Source: a virus. From it: a stretch of DNA of 37,530 bases. The stretch spans positions 1 to 37,530 of IMG/VR virus record IMGVR_UViG_3300044627_001483. The stretch is one strand, 5' to 3'. A model generated the notes under the pieces. It worked only from the letters and a program-made list of their open reading frames with translations. It ran no database searches and was not told the origin of the DNA. The position numbers and the translations under genes were made by a program. Shown here one piece after another: positions 25,826 through 33,395 of the stretch (position 1 is the first letter of the stretch; the number at the start of each line of letters is the position of its first letter).

Positions 25826-25833
25826 GGTCATCT

Positions 25834-26160
25834 ATGATGACCCGAGAACAACTATTTGAATTACACCAAAATATCTGCACAGAAGCCCTAGAATTGATGC
25901 GTAAGAAGAACAATGATTACGCAAACGGATTTGATCCGTTCCTAAATTTTAGACGGGCAGAATATCTTGGATTTTCTACCGCAGAACTAGGTGTCCTTAT
26001 CAGAATGACAGATAAGATGTCAAGAATTTCAACATTCCTGAACAAGGGCGAACTTTCTTTGCAAAATGAGAGTGTCCAAGATGCGATTGTTGACATAATT
26101 AACTACAGTGTTATACTTGCTGGTCTGCTGAAGGACAAGGACGACAAGAAGGCTTCATGA
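25834..26160 (+). CDS. Small DUF1599/MazG-like protein
   Basis: The protein is 108 residues from ATG 25834 (a second ATG follows at 25837). Upstream extension of the frame would run through the divergent promoters and into the minus-strand gene, so it was not used. The segments LMRKKNNDYANG, FLNFRRAEYLG and LIRMTDKMSRISTFL, then ESVQDAIVDIINYSVIL, match the small DUF1599 domain, an all-helical fold related to MazG-type nucleotide enzymes and found beside phage nucleotide-modification genes. The conserved acidic residues (NDYANG, D in MTDKM, D in DAIVDI) are kept. It overlaps the polymerase start by 4 bases (ATGA). A role in nucleotide pool control is likely but the substrate is unknown. Confidence 0.75.
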   Translation: MMTREQLFELHQNICTEALELMRKKNNDYANGFDPFLNFRRAEYLGFSTAELGVLIRMTDKMSRISTFLNKGELSLQNESVQDAIVDIINYSVILAGLLKDKDDKKAS

Positions 26161-28667
26161 AATTTTATACTGGCTGTGCAATCAAAGGGAACAAGATTCT
26201 TGTTCGGGGCTATAGCAATGGAAAGCGGTTTACTGACAATGTTAACTTCAAGCCATCGCTATTCCTCAAGAGCGACGAGGACAGCCAGTATAAGACTCTT
26301 ACTGGAGTCAATGTCAAGCGTATCAAGTTTGACAAGATCTATGATTGTCGTGAGTTTCTAGACCAATACCGCGAGTTGGAGGATTGCCCAATCTATGGGA
26401 ACACAGATTTCATTACTCAGTATCTATTGGAGACTTATAAGGGTGAGGTGGACTATGATCTTCCCACCATCAAAGTAGCCTATTTCGACATTGAGTGTGA
26501 GAGTGAAGGCGGCTTCCCTGATCTAGATAATCCGAATGAACGGATCAATCTTATCACGGTGAGAATTTCTGGTTTGAACTATGTGATCGCCATGAAGCCC
26601 CTCAATCTTCCGGCTGGCTGTAAGTTCATTCTTGCTGCATCCGAGAAGGATCTCATTGAGAAGTTCTTCAAAGTCCTCAAGAAAGAAGATCCAGACATCC
26701 TTACTGGATGGAATATCAAGTTGTTCGATATCCCCTATATAATTGGTAGGGCACGACTGTTTTTTGATGAAAAGACAATCCAGAGTTGGCTTCCTTTTGA
26801 ATTGCTGAAGGAACGGATTACGAACATTGGTGGCAGGGATTTCAAGATCTTTGAGATGCCCGGTTACACTATTTTGGATTACATGGATCTTTACAAGAAG
26901 TTCTCTGGAACCAATCAAGAAAGTTACGCCCTGAACTTCATTGCAAAGGCGGAACTAGATGAGCAGAAATTGGATTATAGTGAATACGGTTCTCTTCGGG
27001 AGTTTTATACTAAAGACTTTCAGAGATTTGCGGAATATAATATCCAAGATACTGAACTGGTTGAGAGACTTGACAATAAGCTCAAGTTGATCGATCTTGC
27101 GGTGTCGATTGCGTATGAGGCCAAGATTACCTTTGATACGGTATTCTTTGCCACCCGCATCTGGGAAACCATCTGCTGCGACTATCTCCTGCAGAAGAAG
27201 ATTGTCCCACCACTGAAGACTAAGTATGCCAAGGACGATCAGTTCGTCGGTGCGTATGTCAAAGAGGTCACACCGGGACTGTACAAGAATGTAGTCAGTT
27301 TTGATGCTACCAGCCTGTATCCCAGCATCATCATGGGCTGGAACATTTCGCCTGAAACTTGCACAATAAAGAACTCTTCTCTGAATGCTGACGATTTCCT
27401 TCTTGGTAAGCGTAGTGACATTCCAGAGATGATTGAAGACGCAAAGACACGGAATTCGTGTCTGGCTTGCAATGGATCGTTCTTCACCAATGAGGTTCGT
27501 GGGTTCATTCCAACCTTGATTGAGATCACATTCAATCAGCGCCAAGAAGCCAAGAAGAAGATGATTCAACTTGAGAAGGAATATGAAGGCAACAAGAACA
27601 AAGATCTTATTCCCCGTATTGCTGCTCTGAAGATTCGTCAATCGGTCAAGAAGATTTTGGCAAACAGTCTGTATGGATGCTTGGGCAATCCCGCATTCAC
27701 ATATTCTTCACCTGAACTGGCAACCGCTGTTACCGTAACTGGTCAGGTTATCATCCGTTCTGCAGAGAATGAGATGAACAATTATATCAACAAGGTGATG
27801 AAGAGTCCTGAACCAAAGGATTATGTTATTGCCGTAGATACCGACTCGGTGTATCTGAATCTTGATGATATTATTACAAAAGTTTCTAGTAACAGCAAGA
27901 TTCCAGACATTACATCATTTGTAAATGATATTTGCGAAAAGAACATCCAGCCACAGTTGACCAAGACTATGACTGAACTTTCTTCAAAGTTGAATTGCAG
28001 TCAAAACAAGATCTCATTCAAGCGTGAAGCCATCGCTTCGGCTGGGCTGTTTGTAGCCAAGAAGAGATATGCTCTGCTTGTATATGATCTTGAAGGTGTT
28101 CGTTTCACCGAACCCAAACTTAAGATCATGGGTCTTGAGACTGCTCGTAGTAGCACTCCTGCAATTGTTCGTAATAAACTAAAAGATTCAATCAAGATCA
28201 TCCTTACAAAAACTCCTGAGGAGTTGCGACACTTTGTGAATAAATTTTATGATGATTTTATGAAATTACCTTTGGAAGATGTCGCAGCTCCTCGGGGCGT
28301 TAAGGGACTGAATAAGTATAAGGATGTTACGGACATTTACAAGTCTGGAACGCCTATTGCAACAAAGGCAGCATTGCTGCATAATGACTACATAAAAAAG
28401 ATTGGCATCGACAAGGAAGTTGCTGCAATCGGTGAAAACGACAAGATGAAGTTTGTGTTCCTAAAGGTTCCCAATCCCTATGGAAAGGGTGGCAAGGATG
28501 GAGTCATTGGATTCATCAATAAGCCACCTGCAAAGTTTAATCTAGAAAAATACATTGATCGTAAGAAACAATTTGAGAAAACATTCGGTGAACCTCTGGA
28601 CAATATTCTTGAGGCAATCAACTGGACAATAAAAGAACAAGTGACACTTGAATCCTTCTTTGGGTGA
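26157..28667 (+). CDS. 43: Family B DNA polymerase, T4 gp43 homologue
   Basis: This 836-residue replicative polymerase (T4 gp43 is 898) has a proofreading exonuclease: ExoI YFDIECESEGG, ExoII GWNIKLFDIPYI and ExoIII YNIQDTELV. Its polymerase motifs are A DATSLYPSII, B KKILANSLYGCLGN, C IAVDTDSVYLN and KKRYALLVYD. The last residues, EQVTLESFFG, match the QxxLxxFF clamp-binding (PIP) consensus and would dock on gp45, as the T4 C-terminus does. The gene follows the DUF1599 gene by ATGA and precedes uvsX by 13 bases. In T4 it directly follows regA, while here it lies about 17.6 kb away. All catalytic residues seen are intact. Confidence 0.97.
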   Translation: MKFYTGCAIKGNKILVRGYSNGKRFTDNVNFKPSLFLKSDEDSQYKTLTGVNVKRIKFDKIYDCREFLDQYRELEDCPIYGNTDFITQYLLETYKGEVDYDLPTIKVAYFDIECESEGGFPDLDNPNERINLITVRISGLNYVIAMKPLNLPAGCKFILAASEKDLIEKFFKVLKKEDPDILTGWNIKLFDIPYIIGRARLFFDEKTIQSWLPFELLKERITNIGGRDFKIFEMPGYTILDYMDLYKKFSGTNQESYALNFIAKAELDEQKLDYSEYGSLREFYTKDFQRFAEYNIQDTELVERLDNKLKLIDLAVSIAYEAKITFDTVFFATRIWETICCDYLLQKKIVPPLKTKYAKDDQFVGAYVKEVTPGLYKNVVSFDATSLYPSIIMGWNISPETCTIKNSSLNADDFLLGKRSDIPEMIEDAKTRNSCLACNGSFFTNEVRGFIPTLIEITFNQRQEAKKKMIQLEKEYEGNKNKDLIPRIAALKIRQSVKKILANSLYGCLGNPAFTYSSPELATAVTVTGQVIIRSAENEMNNYINKVMKSPEPKDYVIAVDTDSVYLNLDDIITKVSSNSKIPDITSFVNDICEKNIQPQLTKTMTELSSKLNCSQNKISFKREAIASAGLFVAKKRYALLVYDLEGVRFTEPKLKIMGLETARSSTPAIVRNKLKDSIKIILTKTPEELRHFVNKFYDDFMKLPLEDVAAPRGVKGLNKYKDVTDIYKSGTPIATKAALLHNDYIKKIGIDKEVAAIGENDKMKFVFLKVPNPYGKGGKDGVIGFINKPPAKFNLEKYIDRKKQFEKTFGEPLDNILEAINWTIKEQVTLESFFG

Positions 28668-28675
28668 GGTATAAT
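28648..28675 (+). promoter_or_regulatory. Sigma70-like promoter of uvsX
   Basis: TTGAAT (28648-28653), 16 bases, then TATAAT (28670-28675), lying in the last codons of gp43 and the short gap. The predicted start falls within a base of the uvsX ATG (28681). A GAGG lies 12 bases upstream of the ATG but would not be in the transcript. Confidence 0.7.
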
Positions 28676-28680
28676 ATAAC

Positions 28681-29703
28681 ATGTCAAAATATCTTAAAAA
28701 CTTAATTAGCAAGATTGATAATCCAGACGCAACTCTAGTATCAGAGGGAATCGACGGTGCGGATGTAACCGGATTCATTGATACTGGATCATACGCACTT
28801 AATGCCCTGCTGTCTGGTTCAATCTTTGGTGGATTACCAAACAATAAGATCTCTTGCTTGGCAGGAGATCCGGCAACAGGAAAGACCTTCTATGCCATTG
28901 GCATCGCAGGCCAGTTCCTAAAGGATCACAAGGACGGTGTTGTGATTTATTTTGATACCGAGCAGGCAGTGACATCAGATATGTTCACCGCCCGTGGAGT
29001 TGATCCTGAGCGCATTGCAGTCATTCCTGTTGCCACAATCGAAGAGTTTAAGACTCAATCTCTCAAGATTGTCAATGACATTCTTGAGCAACCTGAGGAC
29101 GAGCGCAAGCCAGTCTTCATGATTCTTGACTCACTTGGAATGTTGTCTACTCGCAAGGAGATGACAGATTCTGCTGAAGGCAAGGATGTCCGAGATATGA
29201 CAAAGGCCCAGCAGACCAAGGCAACCTTCCGGGTTCTCACATTGAAACTTGGCAAGGCAAAGATTCCCATGCTTTTGACCAACCACACATACCAAGTCAT
29301 CGGCGCTTATGTACCGACAAAGGAACTGGGTGGCGGTATTGGCTTGAAGTATGCAGCCAGCAACATTCTAACTCTGTCAAAGAGCAAGGATAAGAGTGAT
29401 GAAGGCGTTGTTGGTAACTTTATTAAGTGCACCAACTACAAGAACCGATTCGTCAAGGAGAACATGCAGGTTGAAACCCGACTGAACTATACTTCGGGAC
29501 TAAGCAGATATTATGGCCTGACTGATTTGGCCATGAAGTATAATATATTCAAGAAGGTATCGACTCGCGTTGAACTTCCTGATGGAACAAAAGTTTTTGA
29601 GAAGAACATTGATGATGAACCTGAAAAATATTTTACAAAAGATATCTTGGAAAAACTTGACAAAGAAATTCAGAAGGACTTTAAGTATGGACAAGGCAGT
29701 TGA
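28681..29703 (+). CDS. uvsX: UvsX recombinase (RecA family)
   Basis: The protein is 340 residues (T4 UvsX is 391). It has Walker A GDPATGKT (residues 62-69), the strand GVVIYFDTEQAV, Walker B VFMILDSLGML, loop region KEMTDSAEGKDVRDMTKAQQ and LLTNHTYQV near the core end. It forms filaments on single-stranded DNA, does strand exchange and starts recombination-dependent replication with gp46/47 and helicase gp41. Its Walker A is closer to the RecA consensus than that of T4 UvsX. It ends 17 bases inside the next gene. The gene order 43-uvsX-41-61 brings replication and recombination genes into one block. Confidence 0.93.
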   Translation: MSKYLKNLISKIDNPDATLVSEGIDGADVTGFIDTGSYALNALLSGSIFGGLPNNKISCLAGDPATGKTFYAIGIAGQFLKDHKDGVVIYFDTEQAVTSDMFTARGVDPERIAVIPVATIEEFKTQSLKIVNDILEQPEDERKPVFMILDSLGMLSTRKEMTDSAEGKDVRDMTKAQQTKATFRVLTLKLGKAKIPMLLTNHTYQVIGAYVPTKELGGGIGLKYAASNILTLSKSKDKSDEGVVGNFIKCTNYKNRFVKENMQVETRLNYTSGLSRYYGLTDLAMKYNIFKKVSTRVELPDGTKVFEKNIDDEPEKYFTKDILEKLDKEIQKDFKYGQGS

Positions 29704-30010
29704 TTTTGACCTATTACCAGATGATACCACGGACTTGACAAATACTTGTCCGATTATCATCAAGAGTGGAAAATTTAAAGACATTGTTTATCGTTATGGA
29801 AAGATTTCATTTAAAGAACTAGAAGATGGTTCTCTGAATGTCAATATGGAAGTTGAAATGATTAAGGCTCCCAAAGATTTTAATCAACAAGATCCAGAAT
29901 TTACTGAGACTGTTGGTAATATCTTTACAAAAATTATAGAAGATCAAGTTACAACACAAGAAAAAGATCTTGAAGCCGATGTTCATGAAGATCCTGTGGA
30001 CAATACCTGA
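29687..30010 (+). CDS. Small acidic protein of unknown function between uvsX and 41
   Basis: The protein is 107 residues from ATG 29687, chosen because AAGGA lies eight bases upstream; an upstream extension of the frame would lie wholly inside uvsX. The protein is strongly acidic. A middle segment (CPIIIKSGKFKDIVYRYGKI, SFKELEDGSLNVNMEVEM) looks like a small beta domain, followed by an acidic tail (EKDLEADVHEDPVDNT). No family is recognised. Its position suggests a helper of recombination or helicase loading, but it does not resemble T4 gp59 or UvsY. The last codons hold the -35 box of the gp41 promoter. Confidence 0.65.
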   Translation: MDKAVDFDLLPDDTTDLTNTCPIIIKSGKFKDIVYRYGKISFKELEDGSLNVNMEVEMIKAPKDFNQQDPEFTETVGNIFTKIIEDQVTTQEKDLEADVHEDPVDNT

Positions 30011-30024
30011 ATAGGTGATATACT
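29997..30024 (+). promoter_or_regulatory. Sigma70-like promoter of gp41
   Basis: TGGACA (29997-30002, one mismatch to TTGACA), 16 bases, then TATACT (30019-30024). The predicted start is 30031, the A of the gp41 ATG. There is no Shine-Dalgarno sequence, so a leaderless message is predicted. Confidence 0.7.
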
Positions 30025-30030
30025 AACAAC

Positions 30031-31446
30031 ATGGAAACAGTAATTCTAAAGAACCTAGTCCTCAATGAGGACTATGCTCGCAAAGTCGTCCCATTCCTTC
30101 AGGAAGAATACTTTCATGATAAGGCCGAGAAGACGGTCTTCAACATTGTCAGTAAGTTTATTCTGAAGTACAACAACATCCCTACAAAGGATGCAGTTCA
30201 TATTTCTCTGGAGAATGATTCTGCACTTTCTGAAGTTGAATTCAAGAAGTGTGTTTCAATTTCCGATGAGATGTACAAGCAAGGTGAAATGTCAGACACC
30301 ATTTGGCTTGTGGAGAACACTGAAAAGTTTTGCAAAGAAAAGGCCATCTACAATGGTATCATGGAATCAATCGGTATCATTGAGGGCAAGGATAAAGAGA
30401 AGACACAGAATGCCATTCCTGAAATCATGTCAAAGGCGCTTTCTGTTTCATTTGATACTCGTGTCGGCCATGATTTTCTAGAGGATGTAGATGAGCGATA
30501 TGAATATTACCACAGAGTTGAAGAAAAAGTCCCTTTTGATCTTGAGATGTTCAATCTCATTACTCGCGGCGGTGTTCGTAAAAAGACCCTTAATGTAGTC
30601 ATGGCAGCTTCAGGCGTAGGTAAGAGTGCTTTCCTATGCCACCATGCGGCTGCGTGCTTGGCACAGAACTTGAATGTTCTTTATATCACGCTTGAGATGG
30701 CCGAAGAAGAAATTGCAAAGCGTATTGATGCAAACCTGCTCAATACGGACATGCATGACCTTGAGCGTATGCCTCTGACCCAATATGAGGGCAAGGTTGA
30801 CACCCTAAGAAAGACTTGCCGTGGCAAACTTATCATCAAGGAATATCCTACCGCCGCCGCAAACGTAACCCACTTCCGTAATCTTATGGAAGAGTTGAAG
30901 ATTAAAAAGAAGTTTGTTCCCGATGTAATCTTTGTTGATTACTTGAACATCTGCTCCTGCGCTCGCTTCAAGTTGGGCAATGGCATGAACAGTTATACCT
31001 ATGTCAAAGGCATTGCAGAGGAGTTAAGAGGGCTTGCAAAGCAGTTCAATGTCCCTCTATGGACAGCCACTCAGGTCAACCGTGAAGGTGCAAAGAGCAG
31101 CGACATGGAGATGACAGATACCTCTGAAAGTTTTGGTCTACCCCAGACTGCTGATCTGTTTTTTGCTTTGATTGAGACCGATGAACTTGCCGAGGCAGGA
31201 CAACTCATGGTCAAGCAGTTGAAGAATCGTGGAAACGATACAACTAAGAATAAGAAGTTCTTGGTAGGTGTCAACAAGTCTAAGATGAAGTTCTTTGATG
31301 TTGACAATGGAAACAATAACTTGGTAAATTCAAATAATACTGACGAAGAAGGATTTGGTTCCGGCTTTGATGGAGCATCTTTTGATCCACAATTTGGAAA
31401 AAAGAAGAACAAAGTTGTCAGTTGGACATTTGAAGAGACTAAGTGA
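30031..31446 (+). CDS. 41: Replicative DNA helicase, T4 gp41 homologue (DnaB-like)
   Basis: This 471-residue protein (T4 gp41 is 475) is the hexameric 5'-3' helicase that moves ahead of gp43 and recruits primase gp61. An N-terminal helical domain leads to the RecA-like core with Walker A AASGVGKS (residues 192-199), LYITLEMAEEEIAKRID, Walker B VIFVDYLNIC and the later FNVPLWTATQVNREG. The C-terminus (NNNLVNSNNTDEEG and a basic tail) is low-complexity. The end overlaps gp61 by ATGA. It has its own promoter with a start site on its ATG. Confidence 0.95.
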   Translation: METVILKNLVLNEDYARKVVPFLQEEYFHDKAEKTVFNIVSKFILKYNNIPTKDAVHISLENDSALSEVEFKKCVSISDEMYKQGEMSDTIWLVENTEKFCKEKAIYNGIMESIGIIEGKDKEKTQNAIPEIMSKALSVSFDTRVGHDFLEDVDERYEYYHRVEEKVPFDLEMFNLITRGGVRKKTLNVVMAASGVGKSAFLCHHAAACLAQNLNVLYITLEMAEEEIAKRIDANLLNTDMHDLERMPLTQYEGKVDTLRKTCRGKLIIKEYPTAAANVTHFRNLMEELKIKKKFVPDVIFVDYLNICSCARFKLGNGMNSYTYVKGIAEELRGLAKQFNVPLWTATQVNREGAKSSDMEMTDTSESFGLPQTADLFFALIETDELAEAGQLMVKQLKNRGNDTTKNKKFLVGVNKSKMKFFDVDNGNNNLVNSNNTDEEGFGSGFDGASFDPQFGKKKNKVVSWTFEETK

Positions 31447-32432
31447 TGAGTATATATATCGATAAGAAGTATGTGAATCTTTGTTCCGGTTCCCTTGAGA
31501 AGTTCAAGTGGAAGAAGGATAACCTAGCGACTTGCCGATGCTTCAAGTGCGGGGACTCAGTAAGGAACAAGACGAAGACAAGAGGTTACTTCTTCGAACA
31601 CAAAGGAAGCTATGTTTACAAGTGTCATAATTGCGGATTTGCTTGTGGTGTATATGGTGTTCTTGAAAGTGTCTGCCCAAATCTCTGCAAAGAGTACACA
31701 TTCGAAAACTTTAGAGAAAAAGAACCAGAGAGACCCGTCGAACAACCAAAACAACAAACTGAAAGTTTGTTTACCGATCTCGGCGTTAGGCTTGACAGGC
31801 TAAACCCGGATCATAAGGCAGTAAAATATGTTGAGTCTAGAGAAATTCCGAAAGAAAAATATAGCAACTTTTATTACTGCAGTGATTTTAGTAAAATCCT
31901 GCGAACTTTTGGCAAAGAAGGCAGAAAGGAAGATCGATTGGTTATTCCTTTCTATGATGAGACCGGAGAGTTGCTGGGTGTCCAAGGGCGGTCGTTTAAT
32001 GAGTGCAAAGATGCAATCCGCTATATCACGCTCAAACGACCGGGTTGCGAAAATCTTTGGTATAATCTAGACAAAGTAGATCCCCGTGAGACTGTGTATG
32101 TCACAGAGGGTCCTATTGACTCTATGTTCATTCCTAATGCTGTTGCCATGCAAGGAGCAAAATGGATGGATGAACTGCCAGAGAAGATCAAGAAGTCAAA
32201 GGTAGTATTCATTTTTGACAATGAACCAAGAAATCATGAAATCGTCAGCATCGTTGGCAAGTACATTGATGCTGGCAGAGATGTGGTTGTTTGGCCTGAA
32301 GAGATAAATAAGAAAGATATCAATGATTTAGTTTTGGCTTATGGCATCTCCAAAACTGTGAGTCTTGTAATAAACAATGTTTATTCTGGACTAAAGGCGA
32401 AGATGCGTTATACTTATTGGAAGCGAGTTTAA
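31443..32432 (+). CDS. 61: DNA primase, T4 gp61 homologue
   Basis: This 329-residue primase (T4 gp61 is 342) synthesises RNA primers with gp41. The N-terminal zinc ribbon is formed by CRCFKCGDS and CHNCG. The TOPRIM-like core shows YVTEGPIDSMFIPNAVA and VVFIFDNEPRNHEI, with the metal-binding acidic residues present. The start is ATG 31443 or 31446 (both overlap the gp41 stop). Order and coupling to gp41 fit a primosome operon. The remaining residues are conserved in layout, and nothing appears missing. Confidence 0.93.
   Translation: MMSIYIDKKYVNLCSGSLEKFKWKKDNLATCRCFKCGDSVRNKTKTRGYFFEHKGSYVYKCHNCGFACGVYGVLESVCPNLCKEYTFENFREKEPERPVEQPKQQTESLFTDLGVRLDRLNPDHKAVKYVESREIPKEKYSNFYYCSDFSKILRTFGKEGRKEDRLVIPFYDETGELLGVQGRSFNECKDAIRYITLKRPGCENLWYNLDKVDPRETVYVTEGPIDSMFIPNAVAMQGAKWMDELPEKIKKSKVVFIFDNEPRNHEIVSIVGKYIDAGRDVVVWPEEINKKDINDLVLAYGISKTVSLVINNVYSGLKAKMRYTYWKRV
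32387..32414 (+). promoter_or_regulatory. Candidate sigma70-like promoter inside end of gp61
   Basis: TGGACT (32387-32392), 16 bases, then TATACT (32409-32414), almost identical to the gp41 promoter. The predicted start near 32421 leaves a 14-base leader before ATG 32435. It would serve the small gene and thyX. Confidence 0.5.
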
Positions 32433-32434
32433 AT

Positions 32435-32674
32435 ATGGAAAATAACGAAGAATTACCAGAAGACATGTCTGAAGAAATGCTAGACATGATCAGCAAGGCT
32501 TATATCAATTTTACAGGAAGATTCAGCGACTACATCAAGGAAATGGATCCAGAACTCTGGGCACGTGCAAGAGCATACGCTGCAGACTATGTTGATGTTC
32601 CTGGTGTTACACTTGAAATTATTGATGAGGATGATGTGAATGACACAGACGACAACAAGCACGGCGCAGATTAA
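32435..32674 (+). CDS. Small acidic protein upstream of thyX
   Basis: The protein is 79 residues from ATG 32435 (TTG at 32417 is less likely). It is acidic and mostly helical: ELPEDMSEEMLDMISKAYIN, FSDYIKEMDPELWARARAYA and a C-terminal acidic run EIIDEDDVNDTDDN. No family is recognised. The gene overlaps thyX by 35 bases in another frame. This, together with the promoter at 32387, suggests a joint transcript. The function is unknown; small conserved proteins in this position are seen in marine T4-like phages (recollection, not searched). Confidence 0.6.
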   Translation: MENNEELPEDMSEEMLDMISKAYINFTGRFSDYIKEMDPELWARARAYAADYVDVPGVTLEIIDEDDVNDTDDNKHGAD

Positions 32675-33371
32675 GTATCCTGTTTTGGATCACGGTCATG
32701 TTGATTTGATTGATTACATGGGATCGGATCTCAGTGTTGTCAATGCTGCAAGAGTTTCATTTAACAAAGAAAGTTCTTGGGACAGTGATCATCATTGGAC
32801 CGGAGCGCAAAAGAAGATTCTATCCGAGAAGGATCAGAAACTAATTTCTTATCTTGCAAAACACAATCACTTCACTCCATTCTGCCACCCACAGGTGAGT
32901 CTTCGTATCAAGTGCCCGATCTTTGTTCGCGCACAACTTGGTAAGCATCAGGTTGGTCTCGTAATGAATGAAGTCAGCAGACGCTATGTTACATACGAGC
33001 CAGAGATCTATGTTCCTTTCTGGCGCTCGGCTCCTACCAATGGAGCAAAGCAAGGTAGTAGCGGTCCTATTGAAGATATGGACAAGTGTATTTCTTTGCG
33101 CCAAGAATACACAACCGTTTCAAATGAATGTTTGAAACTTTACAATGATCTAATAGGAGAAGGCGTCGCACCGGAACAAGCAAGATCAATTTTGCCGCAG
33201 GGCACATACACGGAGTTTGTATGGACGGGTTCTTTGTATGCCTTTGCACGTGTTTATAATCTTCGAATTGACGCACACGCTCAATGGGAAGTTCAGGAAT
33301 ATGCTAAGGCAATTGACAAAATTTTGGCACCAATTTTTCCAGTCTCGTGGAAGACTTTGACATCTAAATAA
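32640..33371 (+). CDS. thyX: FAD-dependent thymidylate synthase ThyX
   Basis: This 243-residue enzyme makes dTMP from dUMP using methylene-THF and FADH2. The ThyX signature is present in the phage-type variant (VRAQLGKHQVGLVMNEVSRR, then Y), with the Q, H, N-E-x-S-x-R pattern kept. The N-terminal VLDHGHVDLIDYMGSD, then VNAARVSF, matches the family. The C-terminal SIFPQGT-like segment (ARSILPQGTYTEFVWTGSLY) carries conserved R, Q and F residues. It overlaps the small gene before it by 35 bases. With dUTPase and NrdJ it completes a route to dTTP. In contrast, T4 itself has the unrelated ThyA-type enzyme. Confidence 0.95.
   Translation: MTQTTTSTAQIKYPVLDHGHVDLIDYMGSDLSVVNAARVSFNKESSWDSDHHWTGAQKKILSEKDQKLISYLAKHNHFTPFCHPQVSLRIKCPIFVRAQLGKHQVGLVMNEVSRRYVTYEPEIYVPFWRSAPTNGAKQGSSGPIEDMDKCISLRQEYTTVSNECLKLYNDLIGEGVAPEQARSILPQGTYTEFVWTGSLYAFARVYNLRIDAHAQWEVQEYAKAIDKILAPIFPVSWKTLTSK
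33364..33370 (+). promoter_or_regulatory. Possible late promoter motif CTAAATA before nrdJ, with adjacent TTGACA
   Basis: CTAAATA overlaps the thyX stop (33369-33371). A perfect TTGACA lies at 33357-33362, but the -10 region 16 bases further (AATTAG) is weak. The class is ambiguous. A clear TAGGAG lies eight bases before the nrdJ ATG. Confidence 0.4.
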
Positions 33372-33395
33372 GGAACCCAATTAGGAGTTAACAAT

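Noticed and set aside
25660-25833. Upstream extension of the DUF1599 gene
   Set aside because: It would run through both divergent promoters and into the minus-strand GAF-like gene. Family similarity begins at ATG 25834.
26955-27641. Minus-strand open frame of 228 residues inside gp43
   Set aside because: It is a shadow frame opposite conserved polymerase motifs, with no promoter or ribosome site.
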